From Acidimicrobiia bacterium (GTDB lineage: Bacteria; Actinomycetota; Acidimicrobiia; Spongiisociales; Spongiisociaceae): a stretch of DNA of 38,547 nucleotides. The notes below the pieces were generated by a model that was given only the letters and a program-made list of their open reading frames with translations, was not told the origin of the DNA and did no database searches. Location: NCBI GenBank assembly GCA_021296345.1, contig JAGWAN010000018.1, positions 1 through 38,547 of the forward strand, in the 5' to 3' direction. Below, in pieces: positions 7,923 to 16,410 of the stretch (the first letter of the stretch is position 1; every line of letters begins with the position of its first letter). The position numbers and the translations under genes are program-made.

Positions 7923-8792
7923 ATGTACACCGGCGACATAGCCGGTGTCACGGGGATGCTCGCGGGCCAGACCTACCTGGCCGACCGGGGGCTCTCGACC
8001 GCCATTTACCTCTCCCTGACCCTGCCGCAACCGCTCCTGCTGGAGGGCGAGGCGGGTGTCGGCAAGACGGAGGTGGCGAAGGCCCTGGCAGGCGGGCTAG
8101 GCGTCGATCTCGTCCGGCTCCAGTGCTACGAGGGCATCGACGCCAACCAGGCGCTCTACGAGTGGGACTACCCGCGCCAGCTGCTCTATTTGAGGCAGGC
8201 CGCCGAGGCGCGGGCCGACGATTCAGGGCCGGACGAGCTCTTCGCCGAGCGCTTCCTGGTCGAGCGGCCCCTGCTGAAGGCGATCAGGAGCGGGGCCGGT
8301 TGCGTGCTGCTCATCGACGAGATCGACCGGGCCGACGACGAGTTCGAAGCCTTCCTCCTGGAGATCCTGTCCGAGTTCCAGATCACCATTCCCGAGATCG
8401 GTACCGTGCATGCCCCGCTCCCCCCAACGGTGATCATCACATCCAACCGGACCCGGGAACTCCACGACGCGCTGAAGCGCCGCTGCCTGTATCACTGGAT
8501 CGACTTCCCGAGCCTGGAGAGGGAAGTCGACATCGTGGCAGCCCGCGCCCCGGAAGTACCGGCGCGCCTCGCCCGGAGCACCAGCCGGGTGGTGTCGAGG
8601 CTACGAGGCCTGGAACTGGTCAAGCGGCCGGGCGTGGCCGAGACCATCAATTGGGCTCGCGCGCTGAACCAGCTCGGCGAAGATGGAGTGACCGCACAGA
8701 ACCTCGACCTCAGCCTGGGATCGGTCATCAAGGACCACGACGACCTGGCCACGGTGCGGGGCCGGGCAGCCGAGATCCTGGATGGGACCTGA
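7923..8792 (+). CDS. MoxR-family AAA+ ATPase (CoxD-like)
   Basis: 289 aa. Walker A is GEAGVGKT (42-49), Walker B CVLLIDE (127-133), with a sensor-1 segment IITSN and an arginine-finger-like region ALKRRCLY. MoxR ATPases partner with VWA proteins as chaperone-like maturation machines. In aerobic CO dehydrogenase loci, CoxD is needed to build the [CuSMoO2] cofactor. The reading frame runs 11 nt into the following VWA gene, so the two are coupled. The ATG at 7923 has a poor ribosome-binding site, but upstream codons would run into the thiolase. The client is likely the molybdenum hydroxylase at 18.3-22.1 kb, by analogy only. Confidence 0.88.
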   Translation: MYTGDIAGVTGMLAGQTYLADRGLSTAIYLSLTLPQPLLLEGEAGVGKTEVAKALAGGLGVDLVRLQCYEGIDANQALYEWDYPRQLLYLRQAAEARADDSGPDELFAERFLVERPLLKAIRSGAGCVLLIDEIDRADDEFEAFLLEILSEFQITIPEIGTVHAPLPPTVIITSNRTRELHDALKRRCLYHWIDFPSLEREVDIVAARAPEVPARLARSTSRVVSRLRGLELVKRPGVAETINWARALNQLGEDGVTAQNLDLSLGSVIKDHDDLATVRGRAAEILDGT

Positions 8793-9924
8793 GCCCGGCC
8801 CGACCACGGAGTTGGTCCGTTTCGGACGGTTGCTCCGGACCCACGGCGTCAACGTCGGCGCTGGACAGGTGCTGTCATACACGAGGGCCGTAGCGGACCT
8901 GGATCCGGCGGGCATAGACGACCTGTACTGGGCCGGACGGATAACCCTCATCAACCGGCACCCCGATCTGGCCGCCTACAACGCCGCCTTCGATGCGTTC
9001 TTCGTAGGTTCGGAAGGCGAGTCACCGGCCCCCATGCTGCCGCTGGCCACGGCGGACGGCGACGGTGGGGAACCCGCATCCGTGTCCTTCGGAACCGATC
9101 AGCACGAGATGGAGATCCTGGAGGCCGGCGACGAGGAGCTCCCGGCTGCGGGAGGACCGAGGGCGTCGAGCGCCGAGATACTTCGCACCAAGCACTTCGA
9201 CCGCTGGACCGACGAGGAGTTCCACCAGATGGCGCGCCTTCTCCCCGGTCTCCGCCTTCCCCGCAAGCTGAGCCGCCGCACCCGTCCTGCAACGAGAGGC
9301 CCGCGGATCGACCTGCGCCGGAGCGTGCGCCACTCGCTCCGCCACGGAGGCGACCTCTTCCATCTCCGCCGGCGGCTCCGGGTGGAGCGGCCCCGACCGA
9401 TCGTCCTGATCGTCGACGTCTCCGGATCCATGGCCGGCTTCTCGCGCGCCCTCGTCCAGTTCTCGTACGGGATGAGCCGCGCCTCCCAGCGAGTGGAGGT
9501 GTTCTGCTTCGGGACCCGGCTCACCCGCCTCACCAATGCGATGCGGGTCCGGGATGCCGACGCCGCCCTGGCCGAAGCGACCGAGTTGGTAGTGGACTGG
9601 GACGGGGGTACCAGGATCGGCGAGTCTCTCGCCACCTACGTGGCAAGGTGGGGCAAGTACCGCTTCAACCGGGGGGCGGTCGTGATCATCTGCTCGGACG
9701 GCCTGGAGCGAGGCGAACCCGACCGGCTGGCGTGGGCCATGCAACGCCTGTCACGCCAGGCACACCGCGTCATTTGGGTAAACCCGCTGGCCGGAGACCC
9801 CAAATTCCAACCCCTGGCCCGCGGGCTCGTGGCGGCCCTGCCCTTCGTTGACGAACTCATCGCAGGCCACAGCATCGAAGGCCTGGAAGACCTGGCCAAG
9901 GTCCTGGAAGGGTGGGCGGCTTGA
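8782..9924 (+). CDS. VWA domain-containing CoxE-like protein
   Basis: 380 aa. An N-terminal helical region and a charged middle precede a von Willebrand A domain with the MIDAS motif VDVSGSMAG (Asp212, Ser214, Ser216), a conserved Thr in DWDGGTRIGES, and ICSDGLERGEP as the third metal-coordinating segment. This is the layout of the CoxE/YeaD-like VWA family that works with MoxR ATPases, usually in maturation of molybdenum hydroxylases. The start overlaps the MoxR stop by 11 nt (ATGGGACCTGA). CoxF and CoxG homologues are not seen nearby. Confidence 0.88.
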   Translation: MGPEPGPTTELVRFGRLLRTHGVNVGAGQVLSYTRAVADLDPAGIDDLYWAGRITLINRHPDLAAYNAAFDAFFVGSEGESPAPMLPLATADGDGGEPASVSFGTDQHEMEILEAGDEELPAAGGPRASSAEILRTKHFDRWTDEEFHQMARLLPGLRLPRKLSRRTRPATRGPRIDLRRSVRHSLRHGGDLFHLRRRLRVERPRPIVLIVDVSGSMAGFSRALVQFSYGMSRASQRVEVFCFGTRLTRLTNAMRVRDADAALAEATELVVDWDGGTRIGESLATYVARWGKYRFNRGAVVIICSDGLERGEPDRLAWAMQRLSRQAHRVIWVNPLAGDPKFQPLARGLVAALPFVDELIAGHSIEGLEDLAKVLEGWAA

Positions 9925-9961
9925 CAACACAGTCGGGGACAGTCGGGGCGACCGGTTGGTT

Positions 9962-9986
9962 CAAACCTGTAGAAATTGTCACAGCG
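9962..9986 (+). repeat. Left direct repeat flanking the DUF3800 gene
   Basis: CAAACCTGT (9962-9970) and GAAATTGTCACAGCG (9972-9986). The first block recurs exactly at 10849-10857. The second recurs with 12 of 15 matches at 10880-10894. Both pairs are in the same orientation, on either side of the DUF3800 gene. The blocks are 1 nt apart here and 22 nt apart on the right. Confidence 0.45.
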
Positions 9987-10053
9987 CTGTTGTACAGTAG
10001 GTGTCAGGCTGTCAGTCGCTTTGGACTGCCGAGGCGCAACGGTCTGACCATCG

Positions 10054-10076
10054 CCGGGGCCCTGTATGGGCCCCGG
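10054..10076. terminator. Bidirectional terminator-like hairpin between convergent genes
   Basis: CCGGGGCCC (10054-10062), loop TGTAT, GGGCCCCGG (10068-10076): a perfect 9-bp GC stem. It lies between the end of the plus-strand VWA gene and the end of the minus-strand DUF3800 gene, the expected place for a shared terminator. There is no T-run. Confidence 0.6.
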
Positions 10077-10090
10077 TTGACGCCCAAGGC

Positions 10091-10843
10091 TTAGCCCGGC
10101 GGCCAGGGTTCCTTCCAGGTGGCGCAATGAGGACACAACTGCTGGCGCAACTTTCGTATCGCGTCGTCTGACCGTGGATCCCCGGGCTGGCGCCGAGTCT
10201 TGGCCGCGCGATGAAGGAGAAACGCCACCAGATCGGCCAGTTGGATACCTCGGTTCCGGTCCGAGCGATCGAAGTAGACATTGTCAACAATGTGGTCAAG
10301 CGTGAGGTTCAGCCCGTATCCAGCACCGACCGGTCCACCAGTGGCCTGCATCTCGCGGATAAGATCGAACGAATACTGTTCCTGTTCGTGATTCTGATCC
10401 GCCACCAGCAGTGCCCTTTGGCTGAGTTCATCCGGCCGGCCCCTGAGCCATCGCTCGATCTTTTCTACAAGAAACTGGAGAGCGAACGTGTGCGGATTCG
10501 GATTGGCATAGCTCTTCTCGGCCAACGCCGGCTTGTTGATCGATGCGTAGGCAATGTCTGCGCGCACCTCACCTAATACCGAAATGGCCTTTTCGTACTC
10601 ATCTATCCGTTGACGCGGATAAAGGCCCTCCCAGACTCCTTCACCATGGAACAAGTCATAGCCATGGTATTCCACCAACGGCACACGCAACGGCACTCGT
10701 GCCGCGAGTTCGTCGAGCCGGTCGGTCATTTCACGTACTCGGTCCTCACGGACCATTACCGCGACAACGAAGTGACGCGGCTGATCGGGATCATCCAGTC
10801 GGCGACCTGTGTTTCCTGCTTCGTCCAGGTAACAGATCAGCAT
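10091..10843 (-). CDS. DUF3800 domain-containing protein
   Basis: 250 aa. The N-terminal YLDEAGN and the C-terminal RGIQLADLVAF are the two conserved acidic motifs of DUF3800, a family with a predicted RNase H-like fold that is often seen near mobile or defence genes. A nuclease activity is an inference from fold and carboxylates. The C-terminus has CPHC. The ATG at 10843 has no Shine-Dalgarno sequence; the message may be leaderless. Base composition appears less GC-rich than the neighbours and short direct repeats flank the gene, which suggests it arrived by transfer. It stands alone, unrelated to the catabolic genes on both sides. Confidence 0.85.
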   Translation of the reverse strand: MLICYLDEAGNTGRRLDDPDQPRHFVVAVMVREDRVREMTDRLDELAARVPLRVPLVEYHGYDLFHGEGVWEGLYPRQRIDEYEKAISVLGEVRADIAYASINKPALAEKSYANPNPHTFALQFLVEKIERWLRGRPDELSQRALLVADQNHEQEQYSFDLIREMQATGGPVGAGYGLNLTLDHIVDNVYFDRSDRNRGIQLADLVAFLLHRAAKTRRQPGDPRSDDAIRKLRQQLCPHCATWKEPWPPG

Positions 10844-10848
10844 CTAGC

Positions 10849-10894
10849 CAAACCTGTGCGACACAACACAGATTGGGCAGAATCTGTCGCAGCG
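10849..10894 (+). repeat. Right direct repeat flanking the DUF3800 gene
   Basis: CAAACCTGT (10849-10857) and GAATCTGTCGCAGCG (10880-10894) repeat the blocks found at 9962-9986 in the same order and orientation. This region is also the upstream side of the DUF3800 gene, so part of the similarity could reflect regulatory motifs rather than an insertion scar. Confidence 0.45.
10868..10887. promoter_or_regulatory. Inverted repeat, possible operator of the DUF3800 gene
   Basis: ACAGATT (10868-10874) and AATCTGT (10881-10887) are perfect 7-bp arms with a 6-nt spacer, centred about 35 bp upstream of the DUF3800 start on the minus strand. A further ACAGATT lies at 10911-10917, inside the end of the aminotransferase gene. 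The geometry suits a repressor binding site, but no regulator gene is adjacent. Confidence 0.4.
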
Positions 10895-10908
10895 GGTGCC
10901 GTAAACCG

Positions 10909-12192
10909 TCACAGATTGTGGACCAGGTCCTCGACGGCATTCACCAAACCATCCAGTTCCTCCGTGGTCATGGCAGTGGACAGGCAGCCCATGCCGCGGG
11001 GGGCGAGGAAGTAGCCGCGGTTCATGAGGCCTAGGTGGAGGAGTTCGGTCAGTCCGGGATCGGCGCGTCCCACGGCCCGGCTGTCGGTGATCTCCTCGCC
11101 GGTGGCGTGGAGGTTGAAAAGGGATCCGACACCGGTGACCCCGGCCGGCAGCCCGGAGGCCCCCAGTGCCTTGTCGAGACGTTCCACAAGCTCCTCTCCG
11201 GCCCGGTTCAGCTCGTCTATCACGGGAGGAGTGAGCGCCTCCAGCGTGGCGATACCGGCCGCGGCGCTTACCGGGTTGCCGTTGAAGGTGCCGCCCCACT
11301 GGATGCTCCCCCGCGTGGGGTGGAGCAGCGCCATGACATCCTCCCGGCCCCCGAAACCGCCAATCGGGAAACCTCCGCCGATGATCTTGCCGAAGGTGGT
11401 CAGGTCTGGCCTGATGCCGTAGGTGGCCTGGGCGCCTCCCGCATGCAGGCGAAACGTGATGATCTCATCGAAGATGAGCAGCGCGCCGGCGTGTACGGTC
11501 GCCCGCCTCAAGAAGTCGAGGAACTCCTGATCCGTGGCTATCACCCCGCCCGCGCCCAGTACGGGTTCGATGATCACGGCCGCCAGGGAGTCGCCCGCCT
11601 GCTCGATCGCTCTCTCGCAACCGGGGATGTCGTTGAAAGGGAGGGTGACCATCAGGTCGCCGACCGGGCCCGGTATCCCCGCCCCCGGCGTGGCCGTGTA
11701 GTCGTGCGTGCCGTGGTAGCTGCCTTCGAAGCGGGCCACCCTGGGTCGGCCGGTGAAGGCTCTGGCCAGTCGCATGGCGGCCATCGTGGCCTCGGTTCCG
11801 GAGTTGGTGAGACGGACCTGATCCACGGAGGCGACCCGTTGGACCAGCACCTCGGCCAGCCTCACCTCGTATTCGGTGGGCGACGAGAAGGCGGTCCCCC
11901 GACCGGCCGCCGCCATCGCTCGGGACAGCACTCCGGGATGGGCATGGCCCAGTACCAGCGACGTGTAGTTGTTGAGGTAGTCCACCCGACGGTTGCCGTC
12001 CGCGTCCACGATCTCCGATCCCTCCCCCGCCACTAGGACCGGGGGGAAGGGTGCGAAGAACGTGGTGGTCCGGGTGGTGCCTCCGGGAAGGACCCGGGCG
12101 GCCCTGTGGGCGACCTGCATCGATCGGGGATTCCGAGCCAGGTACTCCTCGCTGACCCGGCGAAGAGCAGCGTCGATATCCATCGCGGTCAT
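10909..12192 (-). CDS. Class III PLP-dependent aminotransferase (glutamate-1-semialdehyde aminomutase-like)
   Basis: 427 aa. Class III/HemL-type features are present: LPGGTTRTT near the N-terminus, TNSGTEATMAAMRLAR for phosphate binding, LIFDEIITFR with Asp242, and TTFGKIIGGGFPIGGFGG with the PLP lysine Lys269. It moves an amino group within or between small substrates. True heme-pathway HemL would usually sit with other hem genes, which are absent here, so a catabolic role is likely. The ATG at 12192 has GGAGGAG 5 nt upstream; the open frame extends further upstream without homology. The 134-bp space to the divergent LLM gene carries both promoters. Confidence 0.88.
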   Translation of the reverse strand: MTAMDIDAALRRVSEEYLARNPRSMQVAHRAARVLPGGTTRTTTFFAPFPPVLVAGEGSEIVDADGNRRVDYLNNYTSLVLGHAHPGVLSRAMAAAGRGTAFSSPTEYEVRLAEVLVQRVASVDQVRLTNSGTEATMAAMRLARAFTGRPRVARFEGSYHGTHDYTATPGAGIPGPVGDLMVTLPFNDIPGCERAIEQAGDSLAAVIIEPVLGAGGVIATDQEFLDFLRRATVHAGALLIFDEIITFRLHAGGAQATYGIRPDLTTFGKIIGGGFPIGGFGGREDVMALLHPTRGSIQWGGTFNGNPVSAAAGIATLEALTPPVIDELNRAGEELVERLDKALGASGLPAGVTGVGSLFNLHATGEEITDSRAVGRADPGLTELLHLGLMNRGYFLAPRGMGCLSTAMTTEELDGLVNAVEDLVHNL

Positions 12193-12326
12193 TTCTCCTC
12201 CAGGTGCTCGGAAGCTCACTAACGATAGAGCGACCGGCGGGTATCCGTGCGGCACCAGAACAGCATCGGAGGCAAGCCTCGGTAAAGTGTCGGTCGGTTG
12301 TCTCTGCTCAGGAAGGATGATCATCT

Positions 12327-13382
12327 ATGACCGGTAGGCGGGTGGGCATGTGTTTTCTGGACCGGCCCGATCCGCGCCGGCAGGTGGCGCTTACCCTACG
12401 GATGGAGGAACTGGGATACGACTCGGTGTGGGTGTGCGAGACACGCACCGCCCGCGATGCGATCTCGGTACTGGGCGCCATCGCCCACACGACCAGCACC
12501 ATCAAGCTCGGAACCGGAGTGGTCAACTCGTGGACCCGCCCGGCCTCTCTGATGGCGCTCACCTTCGCCACCCTTGACGAACTGGCCCCCGGCCGGATGC
12601 TGCTGGGGATCGGCGCCTACTGGGACCCCCTGGCGTGGAAGCAGGGGATCGACCGGCGCAAGCCTGTCAAGCAGATGCGCGAGTACGTCGAGGTCACCCG
12701 CCGGCTGCTGGCGCTCGAAACGGTGACCTACGAAGGCGAGCTGGTGGCGGTGCGCGACCTCCGCCTGGACCTGGGACATGGTGTGGCCCGCGCGCCGAAG
12801 CGAGTACCTATATACATCGGTGCCACAGGCCCGCAGATGCTGGCGGTGTCCGGTGAGTTGGCCGACGGTGTGATGCTCAACGGTTTCACGTCCCTCACCT
12901 ACCTGGCGGACGCTCTCCGGCACATCGAACGGGGCGCTCGGCGGAGCGGCCGGCGGGTGGACGACCTCGACCTCCCCCAGACCATCGTGATCGCCATGGA
13001 CGAGGACGAGGAGAAGGCGCTGGACGTGGCCACCAGGATGACGACCATGTACCTGGGCCAGCAGCCCCACATCGCCCTGGCCAGCGGCGTCGACCAGGAC
13101 CTTCTGGACCGTGTCCGGCACGCCATGGGAGGCTGGCCACCAAGGGACGGAGGAGTCGAGACCGCGATGCCCCTGGTACCGGTACCGGTGGTCCGATCCC
13201 TCACCGCGGCCGGCACTCCGGAGCAGTGCATCGAGCAGGCAGCCGCCTACTCGGTCCGGCCCAACATCTACCCGGCGCTGCTCCCGATCACGGAGAACTA
13301 CGACGAGATCATCGAGGTGTTCTCCCCGGGACGAGAACCCGGTGGCTCGTCCCGTGGCGCTCCCACATCGCCGGTGTCCTGA
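12327..13382 (+). CDS. LLM class flavin-dependent oxidoreductase (luciferase-like, possibly F420-dependent)
   Basis: 351 aa, luciferase-like monooxygenase TIM barrel. The layout resembles the methylene-tetrahydromethanopterin reductase/F420 branch: RMEELGYDSVWVCE, then IKLGTGVVNSWTRPASL, PGRMLLGIGAYW and MREYVEVTRRLL, with IYIGATGPQMLAVSGELADGVML towards the C-terminus. Either FMNH2 or F420 could be the cofactor. It is divergent from the aminotransferase and is followed 7 bp later by the esterase gene. The substrate is unknown. Confidence 0.87.
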   Translation: MTGRRVGMCFLDRPDPRRQVALTLRMEELGYDSVWVCETRTARDAISVLGAIAHTTSTIKLGTGVVNSWTRPASLMALTFATLDELAPGRMLLGIGAYWDPLAWKQGIDRRKPVKQMREYVEVTRRLLALETVTYEGELVAVRDLRLDLGHGVARAPKRVPIYIGATGPQMLAVSGELADGVMLNGFTSLTYLADALRHIERGARRSGRRVDDLDLPQTIVIAMDEDEEKALDVATRMTTMYLGQQPHIALASGVDQDLLDRVRHAMGGWPPRDGGVETAMPLVPVPVVRSLTAAGTPEQCIEQAAAYSVRPNIYPALLPITENYDEIIEVFSPGREPGGSSRGAPTSPVS

Positions 13383-13389
13383 GACTCAG

Positions 13390-14724
13390 GTGGGCTCGCT
13401 GCGATTTCTCGGTAGGTCGGCGGTCTGCCTCCTGGGGGCCGCCATCTCGTTCGCCTGTGCCGGTGCGGGCGAAGCTCCCGCCGGGGACGAGCGGCTGGTC
13501 GCGCTGGAGGCAAAGACGCGTTCGCTGGAGGCGACACTCGAAGCCCTTGCGAGCGAGAACGCCGAACTGAGGAACGAAGTTGCGATCCTCGCCGAACAGG
13601 CCGGTTCCGGGGAGGGGCGGGAGGCCACCGGGTCTGCAGGGGAGCAGGAGGAAGGGATCACAGACTCGGAGGGGCAACCGGCGAAGCAACCAGCCATCCC
13701 GGAGGACGACCGGGCCCACACGGTCGAGCGCTTGAACGATCTGGACGCCCGGGTGCGGGAACTCGAGGACCTCGCCTCCACGGTGGAGTGGGTACTCCTC
13801 GCCGTGGAGCAGTGGGCCCAAGGAGAGGACAAACCGTTGTCACAACTGGAGGGCACCGCTCTGGAAAGGACCGTCCGGCTGGCGGCGGATTCCGGGGGCG
13901 AGGTCCACTTCATCGTCCATCCGGGAAGGGAGGATCCCTCGGTACTGGTGATGCCTCTGGTGGCTGTTGACGGGGAGACTCCGCTCATCGTATCCCTGCA
14001 CGGCTATGGAGGAGATTCCGGCTACCAGACCACCTACGTGCCCCTCCACGAGCGTGTGAACACCCACGGGTTCGCTCTGCTGCTTCCCAACGGGATCCGC
14101 GACAGCGAGGGGAACCGCTTCTGGAACCCCACCGGCCAGGCCGGCGACTCCGCCAAGGCCGGCCAGGATGATGCCGCCTATCTGACCGAATTGGTAGCCA
14201 AGGCAGAGGAGGTCATGGACTTCGGGCCGGTGTACTTCTTCGGCTACTCGAACGGCGGGTTCATGTCATATCAGATCGCCTGCAAAGGCCTGCCGGGCCT
14301 CCGTGCCGTCGCCAGCCTCGCCGGTACGAGCTACGTCGACAACGCTCTATGCGAGGGGGCCTCTCCGGTGTCCGTGTTGCATGTCCACGGCACCGCAGAC
14401 GACGTGATCCGCTTCGTTGGCGACGAGAGCGGCCCTGATCAGCAGGGCGACGGCGAACCGGCCTTCTACGCCGGCGCGCAGGACATGCTGATGCGCTGGA
14501 GCAGGCGGGCCGGATGCGACTGGCCCGAGCAGCCCCAGCCCTATGCCACACTCGATCTGGACGTCCACGTTGCCGGATCCGAAACCCAAGCATTCCGCCT
14601 GGAATCGGGTTGCGCAGACGGAATCGAGATAGAGCTCTGGATGAGCGTGGGAAGCAGCCATGCGCCCGGCTACGGCGATGCCTTCGTGGACGCCCTCGTC
14701 GACTGGCTTCTATCACAGGAGTGA
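13390..14724 (+). CDS. Secreted esterase of the PHB-depolymerase/LpqC type with a coiled-coil stalk
   Basis: 444 aa from the GTG at 13390. A hydrophobic signal (about residues 6-20) ends in SFAC, an imperfect lipobox. Next comes a heptad-rich region (about 30-140, with SLEATLEALASENAELRNEV as the clearest part), then an alpha/beta-hydrolase domain. Catalytic features: oxyanion segment SLHGYGGDSG, nucleophile elbow GYSNGGFMSYQ, acid in HVHGTADDVIRF and histidine in GSSHAPGYGD. The family hydrolyses polyhydroxyalkanoate or aryl esters outside the cell. A longer open frame starting inside the LLM gene is not used because its sequence there is Arg/Pro/Ser noise. The stalk before the hydrolase domain is unusual. 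Confidence 0.82.
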   Translation: MGSLRFLGRSAVCLLGAAISFACAGAGEAPAGDERLVALEAKTRSLEATLEALASENAELRNEVAILAEQAGSGEGREATGSAGEQEEGITDSEGQPAKQPAIPEDDRAHTVERLNDLDARVRELEDLASTVEWVLLAVEQWAQGEDKPLSQLEGTALERTVRLAADSGGEVHFIVHPGREDPSVLVMPLVAVDGETPLIVSLHGYGGDSGYQTTYVPLHERVNTHGFALLLPNGIRDSEGNRFWNPTGQAGDSAKAGQDDAAYLTELVAKAEEVMDFGPVYFFGYSNGGFMSYQIACKGLPGLRAVASLAGTSYVDNALCEGASPVSVLHVHGTADDVIRFVGDESGPDQQGDGEPAFYAGAQDMLMRWSRRAGCDWPEQPQPYATLDLDVHVAGSETQAFRLESGCADGIEIELWMSVGSSHAPGYGDAFVDALVDWLLSQE

Positions 14725-14754
14725 CCGCTCCCCGCCACTCGCGATCTCGTCCGA

Positions 14755-15537
14755 TCAGTCCGCCGTCCAGCCCTCGGCCACCCAGCCGCCGTCGACGAAG
14801 ATGGTCTCGCCGGTGATGTAGCTGGCCGAGTCTCCCGCCAGGAACAGCACCGCGTTGGCCGTCTCGGACGGGTCGGCGAACCTCTTCATCACGATCTGAT
14901 CTCGGATCGACTCGAACAGCCCGCGGTTGTCCGGGTCGGTCCGGAGCTCGTAGTTCATGTAGGACTCGGTCCAGCCGGGAGCGACCGAGTTGGTCCGGAT
15001 GCCAAACTCAGCCCATTCGACCGCCATCACCTTGGTGAGGGCGATCACCCCCGCCTTGGCGGCCGAGTAGGCGCCGATGTTGGCGAACGCCACCGGACCG
15101 GCTATTGATGAGATGTTGACGATCGAACCGGAGCGCTGGTCGATCATCGATGTGGCCGCCGCCCGGGACATGTAGAAGACCGAGGACAGGTTGGCCTCGA
15201 TCCCCATGCGCCACTCCTCAAGCTCCAGGGTGTCCAACCGGCTGAAGTTCTGGCGGCGGCCGGCGTTGTTGACCAGGACGTCGAGGCCCCCGAGTTCGGA
15301 CCGCACCCGGTCGAGGGCCGACACCGCCTGCTCGGGATCGGTCACGTCGCAGGTCACCGCCAGATGGGTTCCGGCGCCACCCGCCATCGTCTCCACGGTG
15401 CGCGCCAGGTCGTCCTCCGTCCGGGCCAGTGCCGCCACCCGGGCACCCTCGTGGGCGAACGCCTGTGCGATCGCCCGTCCGATCCCGCGGCTGGCGCCGG
15501 TGACCGCCACTACCTTGTCCTTCAGGCCCAGGTCCAT
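14755..15537 (-). CDS. SDR family oxidoreductase (FabG-like)
   Basis: 260 aa. It has TGASRGIGRAIA (cofactor), VNNAGRR, the catalytic Ser in NISSIAG, YSAAK and the C-terminal YITGETIFVDGGW. Arg in LARTEDD after the second strand suggests NADP(H). It is the last gene of the minus-strand unit after the nitrilase-type amidohydrolase (25-bp gap), so it may reduce or oxidise a product of the ring-opening reactions, but this is inferred from position only. Confidence 0.9.
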   Translation of the reverse strand: MDLGLKDKVVAVTGASRGIGRAIAQAFAHEGARVAALARTEDDLARTVETMAGGAGTHLAVTCDVTDPEQAVSALDRVRSELGGLDVLVNNAGRRQNFSRLDTLELEEWRMGIEANLSSVFYMSRAAATSMIDQRSGSIVNISSIAGPVAFANIGAYSAAKAGVIALTKVMAVEWAEFGIRTNSVAPGWTESYMNYELRTDPDNRGLFESIRDQIVMKRFADPSETANAVLFLAGDSASYITGETIFVDGGWVAEGWTAD

Positions 15538-15562
15538 CGGTTCGCTCCTTGTATCCGGTGGT

Positions 15563-16399
15563 TCAGGTACTCAACTGCCCGTACAGATCGGGCCGCCGGT
15601 CACGGAAGAAACCCCAGTCGTTGCGGATCTGAGGAATGACCGACAGATCGAGGTCGGCGACCAGCACCTCGTCGTCGTCGTCGCTCGCCTGCGAGATGAT
15701 CCTCCCCTTGGGATCCACCCACATCGACGACCCGTAGAAGTGGGAGTCGGACCCTCCCTGGTCCACCCCCACCCGGTTCACGCCGCCGACGTAGTAGATG
15801 TTGTCGACCGCATGAGCCTGGAGTTCCAGCTCCCACAAGTACCGGCTCATACCGGTGGTGGCCGTGGGAACGTAGACGATCTGTGCTCCGTTGAGCGCCA
15901 GGGTGCGGGCCGCTTCGGGGAAGTGTCGGTCGTAACAGATGAGGATCCCGATCGTGACGCCGTAAGGCGTAGGGAAGGTGATGAACCCGGTGTCACCCGG
16001 CGTGAAGTAGTACTTCTCCACCCCGGTCAGGGTGGGCACCGAGACGATGGGAATGTGGCTCTTGCGGTACACACCTAGGAGATCGCCGTCGGGTCCGATG
16101 ACCGGGGCGCTGTTGTAGAGCAGGCCGTCGAGCGCCTTCTCGTAGATCGGGGCGATCAGGACGATCGCCAACTCTCGGGCCAGCTCGCGCATTCGCACCA
16201 TCGTGGGACCGTCGATCGGTTCGGCCAGATCGAGATGGCGGGCGTTCATCTCGAAGGGGAAATAGACGGTGTGGAAGAGTTCCTGGAGGCAGACGATCCG
16301 GGCGCCCCGGTCCGCCGCTTCGCGAACCAGGTGTTCGGCCCGCTTGACGTTGCTCTCCGTGTCGTACTCCGTACCCATCTGGACGAGTGCGGTCCTCAC
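15563..16399 (-). CDS. Carbon-nitrogen hydrolase, beta-ureidopropionase-like
   Basis: 278 aa, nitrilase superfamily. The catalytic triad is visible: Glu40 in LQELF, Lys113 in YRKSHIP, Cys155 in LICYDRHFPE. The region VPTATTGMSRYLWELELQA and the following NRVG resemble N-carbamoyl-beta-alanine amidohydrolases, which release NH3 and CO2 from N-carbamoyl amino acids. I chose the GTG at 16399, which follows GGGAGG. The alternative ATG at 16414 overlaps the hydantoinase stop (ATGA) and adds five residues. Directly after the hydantoinase it would catalyse the next step of pyrimidine or hydantoin breakdown. Confidence 0.88.
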   Translation of the reverse strand: MRTALVQMGTEYDTESNVKRAEHLVREAADRGARIVCLQELFHTVYFPFEMNARHLDLAEPIDGPTMVRMRELARELAIVLIAPIYEKALDGLLYNSAPVIGPDGDLLGVYRKSHIPIVSVPTLTGVEKYYFTPGDTGFITFPTPYGVTIGILICYDRHFPEAARTLALNGAQIVYVPTATTGMSRYLWELELQAHAVDNIYYVGGVNRVGVDQGGSDSHFYGSSMWVDPKGRIISQASDDDDEVLVADLDLSVIPQIRNDWGFFRDRRPDLYGQLST

Positions 16400-16410
16400 G
16401 ACGCCTCCCT

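Noticed and set aside
10909-12192. Naming the class III aminotransferase hemL
   Set aside because: The family fits, but no heme genes are adjacent and many catabolic aminotransferases look alike at this level.
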